This document shows, piece after piece, positions 14,639 through 22,065 of a stretch of 45,150 bases of DNA. The translations under genes were made by a program, and so were the position numbers. Below the pieces are notes generated by a model, which worked only from the letters and a program-made list of their open reading frames with translations, was not told where the DNA came from and did no database searches. Numbering within the stretch: position 1 is the stretch's first letter; each line of letters opens with the position of its first letter. The DNA comes from an uncultured Bacilli bacterium (lineage in GTDB: Bacteria > Bacillota_I > Bacilli_A > RF39 > UBA660): NCBI GenBank assembly GCA_944358705.1, contig CALVRR010000014.1, positions 1 to 45,150 of the forward strand, written 5' to 3'.

Positions 14639-17290
14639 TTACTTTTTACTATAAGCTATCGCTTTATCAATTTGTCTTCTTGTTCTTTCCATATATTCTA
14701 CTTCGGAAGTGGTAAATTGATTTTTTCTAATTGCTTCTACTTTTTCAGAATCACTATATTCCTTCCAGTCAATAATATATTGTCTCATTAAGTTTCTTCT
14801 TTGATATAGTTCACTTTGTCTTCCTAGTAAAACTCCATTTTCAAAGTTCAATGGAACAAAGAAACTTTCTTCTATATCTTCTTCTGGCATGTTATAATCT
14901 TTTATTTTTTCTAGTCTTTTTTCTTCATTAGTTTCTAGTCCTACATCATACATTTGATATCCTCGAATCGCATTCGCATATCTTCCAAAGGACTCTACTA
15001 AGATAGAAAATTCTTCTCTTGTTAGGTGATATTCTTCAATTAATTTCTTTCCCATCCCAACGATATCTTCTACAACTTGTTCTTCTTCTTTTGTATTATC
15101 TAGTTCTTCTACTAGGTAGTTAAATGGCTCTTCTAACCAAGAATTACTACTATTTTTTCTACATCTTAAGAAAGAATCATGTCGAATAGCCTCTTCTAAT
15201 GTTACTACATTCTCTGTCATATTTCGTAATATGGCACTAGAATCTAAATTTAAATTAGTTAAAATATGTTTTACTAAATTTCCATACTTTTCATATATCC
15301 AAGTAGAAGGTCTTTTTTGCCCATGATGATTATAGTCAATAATCGCTCTATTCATGACTTCTTCTAGGCTAGTACTTGGTAATATTTGATGAAGTTTTAC
15401 CGCTCTAGCTATTACTTCGTAATTATATCCATTATCCATGCAGAACTTTCTAAGCGTTTCTTTCCCCTTCATCAAAACAGGTTTTCTTTCTTTTTCCTGC
15501 TCTCTTACTCTTCCTAATTGTTTTAATAACCTTTCCTCGTCCACATCAAACTCTTTTAGTATATTATCTATACTCCAAGTTTGTTTTTTTCTACTTCTTC
15601 TTTTTTCTCGTAAACCTTCTAAACATCTGACAACTCTTTCGGCTTTACTAGTATCTCCATTAAAAAGATTCGTATATTTTTCTATGGAACTTTTTCGTTT
15701 TTCTTGTTGTTTCTTTTCTTTTTCCTGATACTTTTGATAATCCCAGATCATTCCATGTTCTTCATCCCAGGTGATTTGTTCTTTAGTCAAGCTTTTATTC
15801 TTTCCATAATTTTTTCCTTGTTGCATCGCATTATAAATACTTCTTCTAAGAGATACTAACCTTCCTATCCTAACTATTCCTATACCCTCTAATTCTATTA
15901 TCTCTGAAAATTTAATATCTAAATATTTCTTTTCTGGGTGTTTCCTTTTCCATTGTAATATCGCTTCTCTATAATTTTTTTCTTGCCAGGTGTCATAATC
16001 CCAAATCATCCCATGTTCTTCATTCCAGGTAATTTGTTCTTTCGTTAAGTTTTTCGTATTTCCATAACTTTTTCCTTGTTGCATAGCTTTATAAATATTT
16101 CTGTATTTATTAATTTGCATTCCTATATTAATTGGGCCTATACCATTCAATTCTATCGTTTCATTGTGCTTAATATCTAAGTATTTTTTTTCTGGATGTT
16201 CTCTTTTCCATTGTAATATCGCTTCTTTATAATTTTTTTCTTGCCAGGCGTCATAATCCCAAATCATTCCATGTTCTTCACCCCAGGTGATTTGTTCTTC
16301 GGTTAACGCTTTACGCTCTCCATAACTTTTTCCTTGTTGCATAGCTTTATAAATACATCTTCGTTTACTCACAAGAACCCCTATATTTATCTGCCCTATA
16401 CCCTCTAATTCCATTATCTCTGAAAATTTAATATCTAAATATTTCTTTTCTGGGTGTTCTTTTTTCCACTGTAATATCGCTTCTCTATAATTTTTTTCTT
16501 GCCAGTCATCATAATCCCAAATCATCCCATGTTCTTCATTCCAAGCAATTTGTTCTTCTGTTAAGTTTTTACATTCTCCATAGCTTTTTCCTTGTTGCAT
16601 CGCATTATAAATATTTCTGTATTTATTAATTTGCATTCCTATATTAATTGGGCCTATACCATTCAATTCTATCGTTTCATTGCGCTTAATATCTAAGTAT
16701 TTTTTTTCTGGATGTTCTCTTCTCCACTGTAATATTGCTTCTCTATAATTTTTTTCTTGCCAGGCGTCATAATCCCAAATCATCCCGTGTTCTTCATCCC
16801 AGGTGATTTGTTCTTCCGTTAGATTGGTGTTAGATTTATATTTTCGTCCTTTCTGCATAGCTTTATATATACCTCTTCGTTTATTCACAAGAAGTCCTAT
16901 ATTAATTACTCCTATACCATCTAAATTCACTATTTCTTTTTGTTTAATATCTAAGTATTTTTTTTCTGGATGTTCTCTTTTCCATTGTAATATCGCTTCT
17001 CTATAATTTTTTTCTTGCCATACGTCATAATTCCAAATCATTCCATGTTCTTCGTCCCAGGTGATTTGTTCTTCCGTTAGATTCTTAAAAGTTCGGTATT
17101 TTTTTCCTTCTTGCATAGCATTATAAATACCTCTTCTCTTATGAATTAGGATTCCTATATTAATTGGGCCTATACCATCTAATTCTATCGTTTCTTGGTG
17201 CTTAATATCTAAATATCTTTTTTCTGGGTGTTCTTCTTTCCATTGTAATACCACTTGCCTGTAGATTTCTTCTGAAATTCTTTTTTGCAT
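14639..17290 (-). CDS. 883-aa protein with six 86-residue helicase-associated-like repeats
   Basis: The first about 524 residues are six tandem repeats. Each contains a REAILQWKREHPEKKYLDIK-type segment, an ELxGIGxINIG core, a KRRxIYxAMQxGKxY helix and a LTEEQITWDEEHGMIWDY end. The order 'IG..R..Y..G.L....W...GM.WD' resembles the helicase-associated (HA, PF03457) domain, a small helical nucleic-acid-binding unit, but here no helicase is attached. The C-terminal about 360 residues are helical and basic, then acidic, and I do not recognise them. It has a strong AAGGAGG RBS and an extended -10 upstream. It is probably a cytoplasmic, possibly DNA- or RNA-binding, protein. The repeat family is moderately sure; the function is unknown. 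Confidence 0.8.
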   Translation of the reverse strand: MQKRISEEIYRQVVLQWKEEHPEKRYLDIKHQETIELDGIGPINIGILIHKRRGIYNAMQEGKKYRTFKNLTEEQITWDEEHGMIWNYDVWQEKNYREAILQWKREHPEKKYLDIKQKEIVNLDGIGVINIGLLVNKRRGIYKAMQKGRKYKSNTNLTEEQITWDEEHGMIWDYDAWQEKNYREAILQWRREHPEKKYLDIKRNETIELNGIGPINIGMQINKYRNIYNAMQQGKSYGECKNLTEEQIAWNEEHGMIWDYDDWQEKNYREAILQWKKEHPEKKYLDIKFSEIMELEGIGQINIGVLVSKRRCIYKAMQQGKSYGERKALTEEQITWGEEHGMIWDYDAWQEKNYKEAILQWKREHPEKKYLDIKHNETIELNGIGPINIGMQINKYRNIYKAMQQGKSYGNTKNLTKEQITWNEEHGMIWDYDTWQEKNYREAILQWKRKHPEKKYLDIKFSEIIELEGIGIVRIGRLVSLRRSIYNAMQQGKNYGKNKSLTKEQITWDEEHGMIWDYQKYQEKEKKQQEKRKSSIEKYTNLFNGDTSKAERVVRCLEGLREKRRSRKKQTWSIDNILKEFDVDEERLLKQLGRVREQEKERKPVLMKGKETLRKFCMDNGYNYEVIARAVKLHQILPSTSLEEVMNRAIIDYNHHGQKRPSTWIYEKYGNLVKHILTNLNLDSSAILRNMTENVVTLEEAIRHDSFLRCRKNSSNSWLEEPFNYLVEELDNTKEEEQVVEDIVGMGKKLIEEYHLTREEFSILVESFGRYANAIRGYQMYDVGLETNEEKRLEKIKDYNMPEEDIEESFFVPLNFENGVLLGRQSELYQRRNLMRQYIIDWKEYSDSEKVEAIRKNQFTTSEVEYMERTRRQIDKAIAYSKK
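15719..17290 (-). repeat. Six in-frame 258-bp tandem repeats within the 883-aa gene
   Basis: The phrase tcttgcc of the repeat recurs at 15981, 16239, 16497, 16755 and 17013, an exact 258-bp period (86 codons). The first unit (N-terminal) has an altered start. Units 3 and 5 share KRNETIELNGIG-like text and units 4 and 6 share FSEIxELEGIG, so a two-unit (516 bp) block was probably duplicated. Confidence 0.95.
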
Positions 17291-17333
17291 ATTCCCCCTC
17301 CTTACTGTATATAAAGTTTCTAAATTGTTGCAT

Positions 17334-17342
17334 ATTATATCA
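17334..17342 (-). promoter_or_regulatory. Extended -10 promoter for the 883-aa gene
   Basis: TGATATAAT, 43 bases before the ATG; no clear -35, because the thrS terminator occupies the region upstream. Confidence 0.6.
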
Positions 17343-17353
17343 TATTTTGTTAC

Positions 17354-17380
17354 AAAAGAAAAGATTTACTTTCGTAAATC
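17354..17380 (-). terminator. Terminator after thrS
   Basis: GATTTAC / GTAAATC stem with GAAA loop (17363-17380), followed by TTTTCTTTT on the minus strand, 4 bases after the thrS stop. Confidence 0.85.
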
Positions 17381-17384
17381 CCAT

Positions 17385-19148
17385 TTATTTTCTTAGTTCT
17401 TTCTTTTCTACTTCTTCTTTTATTAATTTTATAAATTCTTCCTCGGATACTGTTGTTGTGTCTTTTTGTCCGTGTAAACGATAACTAATGGTATTCTCTT
17501 GTTTTTCGTTATCTCCAAGAATTAGAGTATATGGAACTTTCTTGGTCTGAGCTTCTCTTAGACGATATCCTAATTTTTCATTTCTATCATCTAGTTCTGC
17601 GCGAATTCCTGCTTCTTTTAATTTTTCTGTTACTTTACTTGCATAATCTCCTTGGAATTCTGATGATACTGGAATTACTTCTACTTGTGTTGGAGCAAGC
17701 CATGTAGGGAATGCGCCTTTTGTTTCTTCAATTAAGAAGGCTGTAAAACGATCGAAGGTTCCAAATATCGCTCTATGAATTACTACTGGTGTTTGTTTTT
17801 CTCCGTTTGAATCTACATAAGTAAGTTCAAATCTTCTTGGTAATAAGAAATCTAATTGACAAGTAGAAAGTGTTACTTCTGGACCTACGGCTGGTTTTAC
17901 TTCTACGTCTAGTTTTGGTCCATAGAAAGCAGCTTCTCCTTCCGCTTCAAAGTATTCTACTCCCATTTCATTTAATACTTCACGTAGTTTATTTTCCGCT
18001 GTATCCCACATTTCATCATCATCAAAATATTTTTCTTTATCGTTTTTATCTCTTAATGATAACCTAAATTTATAATCTTTAATTCCAAAGTCTTTATAGA
18101 CATCTAGAATTAAACTTACTACTCGTTTAAATTCTTCTCCTATCTGGTCTGGTCTTACGAATAGATGGGCATCGTTTTGACACATACAACGAACTCTTTC
18201 TAGTCCTTTTACAGCACCACTAGCTTCATATCTAAAGTCTGTTGCGAACTCTCCAATACGAATTGGCAAGTCACGATAGGAATGCATTTTATTTTTATAT
18301 ACTAACATATGATGTGGACAGTTCATTGGTCGAAGTACAAACTCCTCTTCATCTACTTTCATCATAGGGAACATATTTTCTTTATAATGATCCCAGTGTC
18401 CTGATGTTTTATATAAATCAACTGTACCTACACATGGAGTATATACATGGTTATATCCCATATCTCTTTCTTTTTTATAAATGTAGTTTTCTAACTCATG
18501 ACGGATAAGAGCTCCATTTGGTAACCATAATGGCATACCAGATCCTACTAATTCGTGAGTCATGAATAGTTCTTGTTCTTTACCGATTTTTCTATGATCT
18601 CTTTGTTTTGCTTCTTCTAGTTCTTGTAAGTGGGCATTTAAGTCTTCTTCTGTTTCAAAACATACTCCATAAATTCTTTGAAGCATTTTATTTTTGGCAT
18701 CGCCTTTCCAATAGGCACCACTATGTTTTATCAATTTAAAATGTTTTAATTCTTTTACTGTTTCTACATGTGGTCCTCTACAAAGATCAGTAAAGTCTCC
18801 TTGTGTGTAACAAGAAATTGTTACCTCGTTTTCGTCCATTCTAGAGATTAAATCTTGTTTATATGGATCGTCTTTAAATTTTTCTTTGGCTTCTTCTTTA
18901 GATAATTCTTGACGTACAATTCTTTTTCCATCTTTCGCAATTTTTTTCATTTCTCGTTCTATTTTAGGAAGTTCTTCATCTGTTAATGTCTTATCTCCTA
19001 AATCAATATCATAATAGAAACCTTCTTCTATTACTGGTCCTACCCAGAATTTTGCTTCTGGATAAAGATGTTTTACTGCTTGTGCTAAAAGGTGGGCACA
19101 AGAGTGATTCATTATACTTAATCTTTCATTTTCTTTTATATTTATCAT
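17385..19148 (-). CDS. thrS: Threonyl-tRNA synthetase lacking the TGS domain
   Basis: Charges tRNA-Thr with threonine. At 587 aa it is shorter than the usual 635-645: it begins directly with the editing (N2) domain, whose HSCAH (15-19) and CRGPHVE motifs are present, so the N-terminal TGS domain is absent. The class II catalytic core follows, with the zinc ligands in place: Cys of MNCPHHM, His of QNDAHLFV and His of VVIHRA. The anticodon-binding domain ([10 protein letters not shown] onward) ends it. AAAGGAG lies within the last codons of the preceding gene, 1 base away. Both genes sit behind a T-box leader, so expression should rise when uncharged tRNA accumulates. Confidence 0.97.
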   Translation of the reverse strand: MINIKENERLSIMNHSCAHLLAQAVKHLYPEAKFWVGPVIEEGFYYDIDLGDKTLTDEELPKIEREMKKIAKDGKRIVRQELSKEEAKEKFKDDPYKQDLISRMDENEVTISCYTQGDFTDLCRGPHVETVKELKHFKLIKHSGAYWKGDAKNKMLQRIYGVCFETEEDLNAHLQELEEAKQRDHRKIGKEQELFMTHELVGSGMPLWLPNGALIRHELENYIYKKERDMGYNHVYTPCVGTVDLYKTSGHWDHYKENMFPMMKVDEEEFVLRPMNCPHHMLVYKNKMHSYRDLPIRIGEFATDFRYEASGAVKGLERVRCMCQNDAHLFVRPDQIGEEFKRVVSLILDVYKDFGIKDYKFRLSLRDKNDKEKYFDDDEMWDTAENKLREVLNEMGVEYFEAEGEAAFYGPKLDVEVKPAVGPEVTLSTCQLDFLLPRRFELTYVDSNGEKQTPVVIHRAIFGTFDRFTAFLIEETKGAFPTWLAPTQVEVIPVSSEFQGDYASKVTEKLKEAGIRAELDDRNEKLGYRLREAQTKKVPYTLILGDNEKQENTISYRLHGQKDTTTVSEEEFIKLIKEEVEKKELRK

Positions 19149-19149
19149 A

Positions 19150-19959
19150 TTATCTCTCCTTTATGTTGTATCTTATTTTTTGATATGGTATTCCCAAATC
19201 TCTTGATAATTTTTCTAGTAGCATTCCACGGGGATTCATATAGGGAATAATTCTTGCATTTCTTCTTCTGTTTCCATCTCTTACTAAAATCCATTCTCCC
19301 GTTGCGACTTTGTCTATGGTTATACTTTGTATTCCTCCGCGTGTTGGCGTAGAAAATCCTTTCTCATTTAAAATCCGTTCCATTACTTCATGCGTGACTC
19401 TTTCTTCTTGACAGGTAATACCGTAAAAGTTTTGTAGAAATTTCTTGGTTGAAATACTTCGATTGAATTGCTCACTTTTCGAAATTCTTGGTTTTTCTCT
19501 TCCTGTTATCTCTTTCTTTTCTTCCTCTATATTATCTTGTTCATACTTTTGGTGATCAATAAATCCTAATCCTAATTCTTCTTCTAATCGTAATTGTTTT
19601 TCATAGCAGACTTTTTGGGCATAACTTTTCATTTGAGGACTAATTGCATTTTGAGTTAATTTTACTATGTAATCGATAGGTAATATTTCTATTAGGTGTA
19701 ATTCCATTATAGATACTTTTTCTTCTTCGGTTACTAGTAATTTAGTCGTTAAGGCATCCCAAATAATTTCTTTTTCAAAATCACTTCTGGATTTTAGTGC
19801 TTTTTTGCCTAACCTTTCTATACTCATGTCCTCCGATAAATATCTTTCTGATAAGACGGCTTTTGCGTATCTTGTAAAAATTTTATTATCCTTTTGTTTT
19901 TCTAAGATAACAATTGCTTGATCCGCATAATCTTTTAATCTCGGCTTTGGCTTTCTCAT
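19150..19959 (-). CDS. Unknown gene between the T-box leader and thrS
   Basis: A 269-aa protein of no recognised family. It is basic and helical with no membrane segment. A charged linker (about residues 135-160) separates a helical N-terminal part from a C-terminal part with [16 protein letters not shown] and [20 protein letters not shown], which looks strand-rich and could bind RNA or DNA (inference). I start at 19959 ([11 protein letters not shown]) because GAGG lies 6 bases upstream; an ATG at 19971 overlaps that RBS. It is the first gene after the T-box terminator and ends 1 base before thrS, so it is regulated with threonyl-tRNA charging. A link to tRNA or translation is suggested by context only. 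Confidence 0.75.
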   Translation of the reverse strand: MRKPKPRLKDYADQAIVILEKQKDNKIFTRYAKAVLSERYLSEDMSIERLGKKALKSRSDFEKEIIWDALTTKLLVTEEEKVSIMELHLIEILPIDYIVKLTQNAISPQMKSYAQKVCYEKQLRLEEELGLGFIDHQKYEQDNIEEEKKEITGREKPRISKSEQFNRSISTKKFLQNFYGITCQEERVTHEVMERILNEKGFSTPTRGGIQSITIDKVATGEWILVRDGNRRRNARIIPYMNPRGMLLEKLSRDLGIPYQKIRYNIKER

Positions 19960-19981
19960 AATATTCCTCATTTCTTTTAAA

Positions 19982-20196
19982 TAAAAAGAACACTCCCTTT
20001 TCTAGGAGTGTTCTTAATACACGGTACCATCCTTCTTTTTACTCTTTTTTGATAACGGACTAGCCGGAATTATTTTTGATAATTCTACTCGAAAGGGAGT
20101 AATAAATTAGTCTTTTCTTCGTTTTCACCAACCACGAATTCTCTTTAAAAAGTGTCTAACTTATCATATCCTTTGTCAATGTATTTCTTCTGCTAT
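19982..20196 (-). promoter_or_regulatory. T-box riboswitch controlling the 269-aa gene and thrS
   Basis: Minus strand leader with the hallmarks of a T-box. The stem I distal part reads AAGAGAATTCGTGGTTGGTG (20145-20126), followed by the GAGTAG after the specifier loop (20090-20085). The T-box antiterminator core GGATGGTACCGTG lies at 20032-20020. It ends in an 11-bp terminator (AAGAACACTCC / GGAGTGTTCTT, 19986-20015) with a T run. TGGT in the antiterminator bulge would pair with the tRNA 3' end. The specifier is probably ACT (Thr, 20100-20098), fitting thrS; a one-base register change would read CTC (Leu). Uncharged tRNA should stabilise the antiterminator and allow transcription. Confidence 0.92.
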
Positions 20197-20202
20197 GAAT
20201 CC

Positions 20203-20231
20203 ATCATAGCACTTTTTTTTTCTTTGTTCAA
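20203..20231 (-). promoter_or_regulatory. Promoter of the T-box/thrS operon
   Basis: TTGAAC (20231-20226), 17-bp spacer, TATGAT (20208-20203), immediately downstream of the M23 peptidase gene. Transcription would start near 20196. Confidence 0.82.
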
Positions 20232-20237
20232 CCCTTT

Positions 20238-21038
20238 TTATCTACTTGTCCATGATGCTGGGACTGTCATTACCGATTGTAGACCTCGAAAACCTTGATA
20301 ATATCTTGTTCTTCCATATCTGAAAAAGCCATTTAAGGAAGAACAATTTCTATCCTGATTATTGAAAATACTACAATCTAGAACCGCTAGATGTAGATGA
20401 ACTCCTGTTGCCACTCCGGTCCTTCCCATGAATCCTAAATAATCATTTATCGTCACTGGTTTACCTATATACAGATTGGGAGCAAAGCTAGATAAGTGTA
20501 CATATTGAGAAGTGTAATTTTTCCCATTAATGGTATGGTTTACTGTTACAATCTTTGCTCCAGCGGAATCATAATAAATTCCTGATATGGTTCCATTTGC
20601 TACTGGATAAATCGGTTCAGCCGTTCCTCTTGGACTTGTGATATCTAATGCAAAATGAGAAGCGGTTACTGAACTTGTTAAAGTTCCCATCTGTGTTGGA
20701 AGATACCATACTCTCTTTGGTTTTGATAATGTTGATACGGTATTTTTTCTTGCTGGTAACGCCACTTCTACTGGAGACTCTTTTTGTTCATAAGTTCCAT
20801 TTTTCATTTGTTTATATATCTGAAAAACACTATTTGTATTTTCTTTTGTTTCTGTTTGTTTTTTTTCTGCTACATTTGCCATTGCCATATCTTTGGTATT
20901 AATAATTTCATATTTTAACTGGTAGGCTTTGGTTTCTATATTATTTTTATAGTATGTCAAACCGAAAGCTACTAATAATATTATAATTGATATTTTTTCT
21001 AGTGTTTCTCTTTTATTTAATTTTCTTAATATTTTCAT
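20238..21038 (-). CDS. Membrane-anchored M23 (LytM-type) metallopeptidase
   Basis: A 266-aa peptidase expected to cut peptidoglycan cross-bridges or stem peptides outside the cell. One N-terminal membrane segment (about 14-31) is followed by a Glu/Thr-rich linker and an M23 domain from about residue 110. The zinc ligands are intact: HxxxD (H128, D132, in HFALD) and HxH (H214, H216, in HLHL), with the additional H181 in YVHLS. The family-typical PVANGTISGIYYDSAG is also present. It has its own promoter (21063-21091) and a GGGGGAG ribosome binding site. It may be a cell-wall hydrolase used in growth or division. Confidence 0.88.
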   Translation of the reverse strand: MKILRKLNKRETLEKISIIILLVAFGLTYYKNNIETKAYQLKYEIINTKDMAMANVAEKKQTETKENTNSVFQIYKQMKNGTYEQKESPVEVALPARKNTVSTLSKPKRVWYLPTQMGTLTSSVTASHFALDITSPRGTAEPIYPVANGTISGIYYDSAGAKIVTVNHTINGKNYTSQYVHLSSFAPNLYIGKPVTINDYLGFMGRTGVATGVHLHLAVLDCSIFNNQDRNCSSLNGFFRYGRTRYYQGFRGLQSVMTVPASWTSR

Positions 21039-21062
21039 CTGTACTCCCCCAGAAATGAGATT

Positions 21063-21091
21063 ATGATATCATTTTTTTATAAAAATGTAAA
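21063..21091 (-). promoter_or_regulatory. Promoter of the M23 peptidase gene
   Basis: TTTACA (21091-21086), 17-bp spacer, TATCAT (21068-21063) with an extended TGA before it. Confidence 0.75.
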
Positions 21092-21104
21092 GAAAAACAA
21101 AAGA

Positions 21105-22013
21105 TTAATTTCTCCTGTTTTTACCAATTAATTCCATAGGTATCGTTAACTGTTTAATTCGTTCTATGATTCTTCTTGCTTTTACTTTATCTACTCCAGA
21201 CGATGTAATTGCTAAAGAGGATTCTAATTCTTCTAGGGTTAAGTTTGAAGTAAAAAATGTTGCTAGATGGTTTTGCATTCTATATTGAAGAATTGGTCCT
21301 AATACTTCATCTCTTGCCCAGTTACTTTCATTTTCTGCTCCAATATCATCTAATAATAATACTGGAGATGTTTTTATAAAATCAAATCTTTCGTTGTAAT
21401 CTGTTTGAAAAGAGGATTTTAGACTTCTTAGAAATTCTGGATAATAAACTAAGGCACAACGAACTTTTTTCTTCGCCATTTCATTTAATAGAGCAGCAAT
21501 TAAATACGTTTTTCCACTGCCAAAGGATCCTGTTAAATATAATCCTTTCGGATTTTCTTTTTTTTGGTATTTTTCCATAAATTCTTTAAAATATTTAATA
21601 ATTGGTACTCTTGATTTGTCATCTGTATAGACTTCTTTTAGAGAAGCTTCTTTGATTTCTATTGGCATATCGAATAATTCTAGATTTTCTTTATAAGCAT
21701 TTTCTTTCATTGCTAACTGGTTCCATTTACAAGCCTGATATGAAAATTTAATAATACTTTTTTCTTTTTCTGGTGTATATCTATACCCTACTACTTTATT
21801 TTTGCAACAAGCTAGGCTTTTGCAATTCTTACAATTTTTCTCTTCTTCAAAAGCATCTTCTAAGTTTGATGTATATTTCATTAATATTTCTTCTTCGATA
21901 GGAAGAGTTTCTATAAACTTTTTAAATTCTTTATTACTACAAGCCTCTTGATAGGAATGAATCAAGTTTACTTGGTTTACTTCTTGGTCTAACATTTTAT
22001 TTATCTCTTTCAT
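21105..22013 (-). CDS. dnaI: DnaI-type helicase loader
   Basis: Loads the replicative helicase onto DNA at initiation and restart. 302 aa, normal for DnaI. The N-terminal part has a cysteine cluster (C61, C64, C69, C70), the expected zinc-binding region that contacts the helicase. The AAA+ domain follows, with Walker A GSFGSGKT (162-169), Walker B VLLLDDIGAE (about 218-227) and the sensor-like TFFTSNLTLEEL. AAGGTGA lies 4-5 bases before the ATG. A promoter (TAGACA-17-TACAAT) straddles the comEC stop, so it can be expressed apart from comEC. The usual neighbours dnaB/dnaD are not present here. Confidence 0.93.
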   Translation of the reverse strand: MKEINKMLDQEVNQVNLIHSYQEACSNKEFKKFIETLPIEEEILMKYTSNLEDAFEEEKNCKNCKSLACCKNKVVGYRYTPEKEKSIIKFSYQACKWNQLAMKENAYKENLELFDMPIEIKEASLKEVYTDDKSRVPIIKYFKEFMEKYQKKENPKGLYLTGSFGSGKTYLIAALLNEMAKKKVRCALVYYPEFLRSLKSSFQTDYNERFDFIKTSPVLLLDDIGAENESNWARDEVLGPILQYRMQNHLATFFTSNLTLEELESSLAITSSGVDKVKARRIIERIKQLTIPMELIGKNRRN

Positions 22014-22036
22014 AAAATCACCTTTACTTCCATCTT

Positions 22037-22065
22037 ATTGTATCTTGTTTTATCTAAATTGTCTA
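22037..22065 (-). promoter_or_regulatory. Promoter of dnaI overlapping the comEC stop
   Basis: TAGACA (22065-22060), 17-bp spacer, TACAAT (22042-22037). The -35 lies on the last codon of comEC. Confidence 0.7.

Noticed and set aside
15719..17290. Regular repeats that could suggest a CRISPR array
   Set aside because: The 258-bp units are in frame, coding and contiguous, with no unique spacers.
19982..20196. Structured RNA that could be read as a tRNA or other ncRNA
   Set aside because: The GGTTGGTG region, the GGATGGTACC core and the terminator order identify a T-box leader; there is no cloverleaf.
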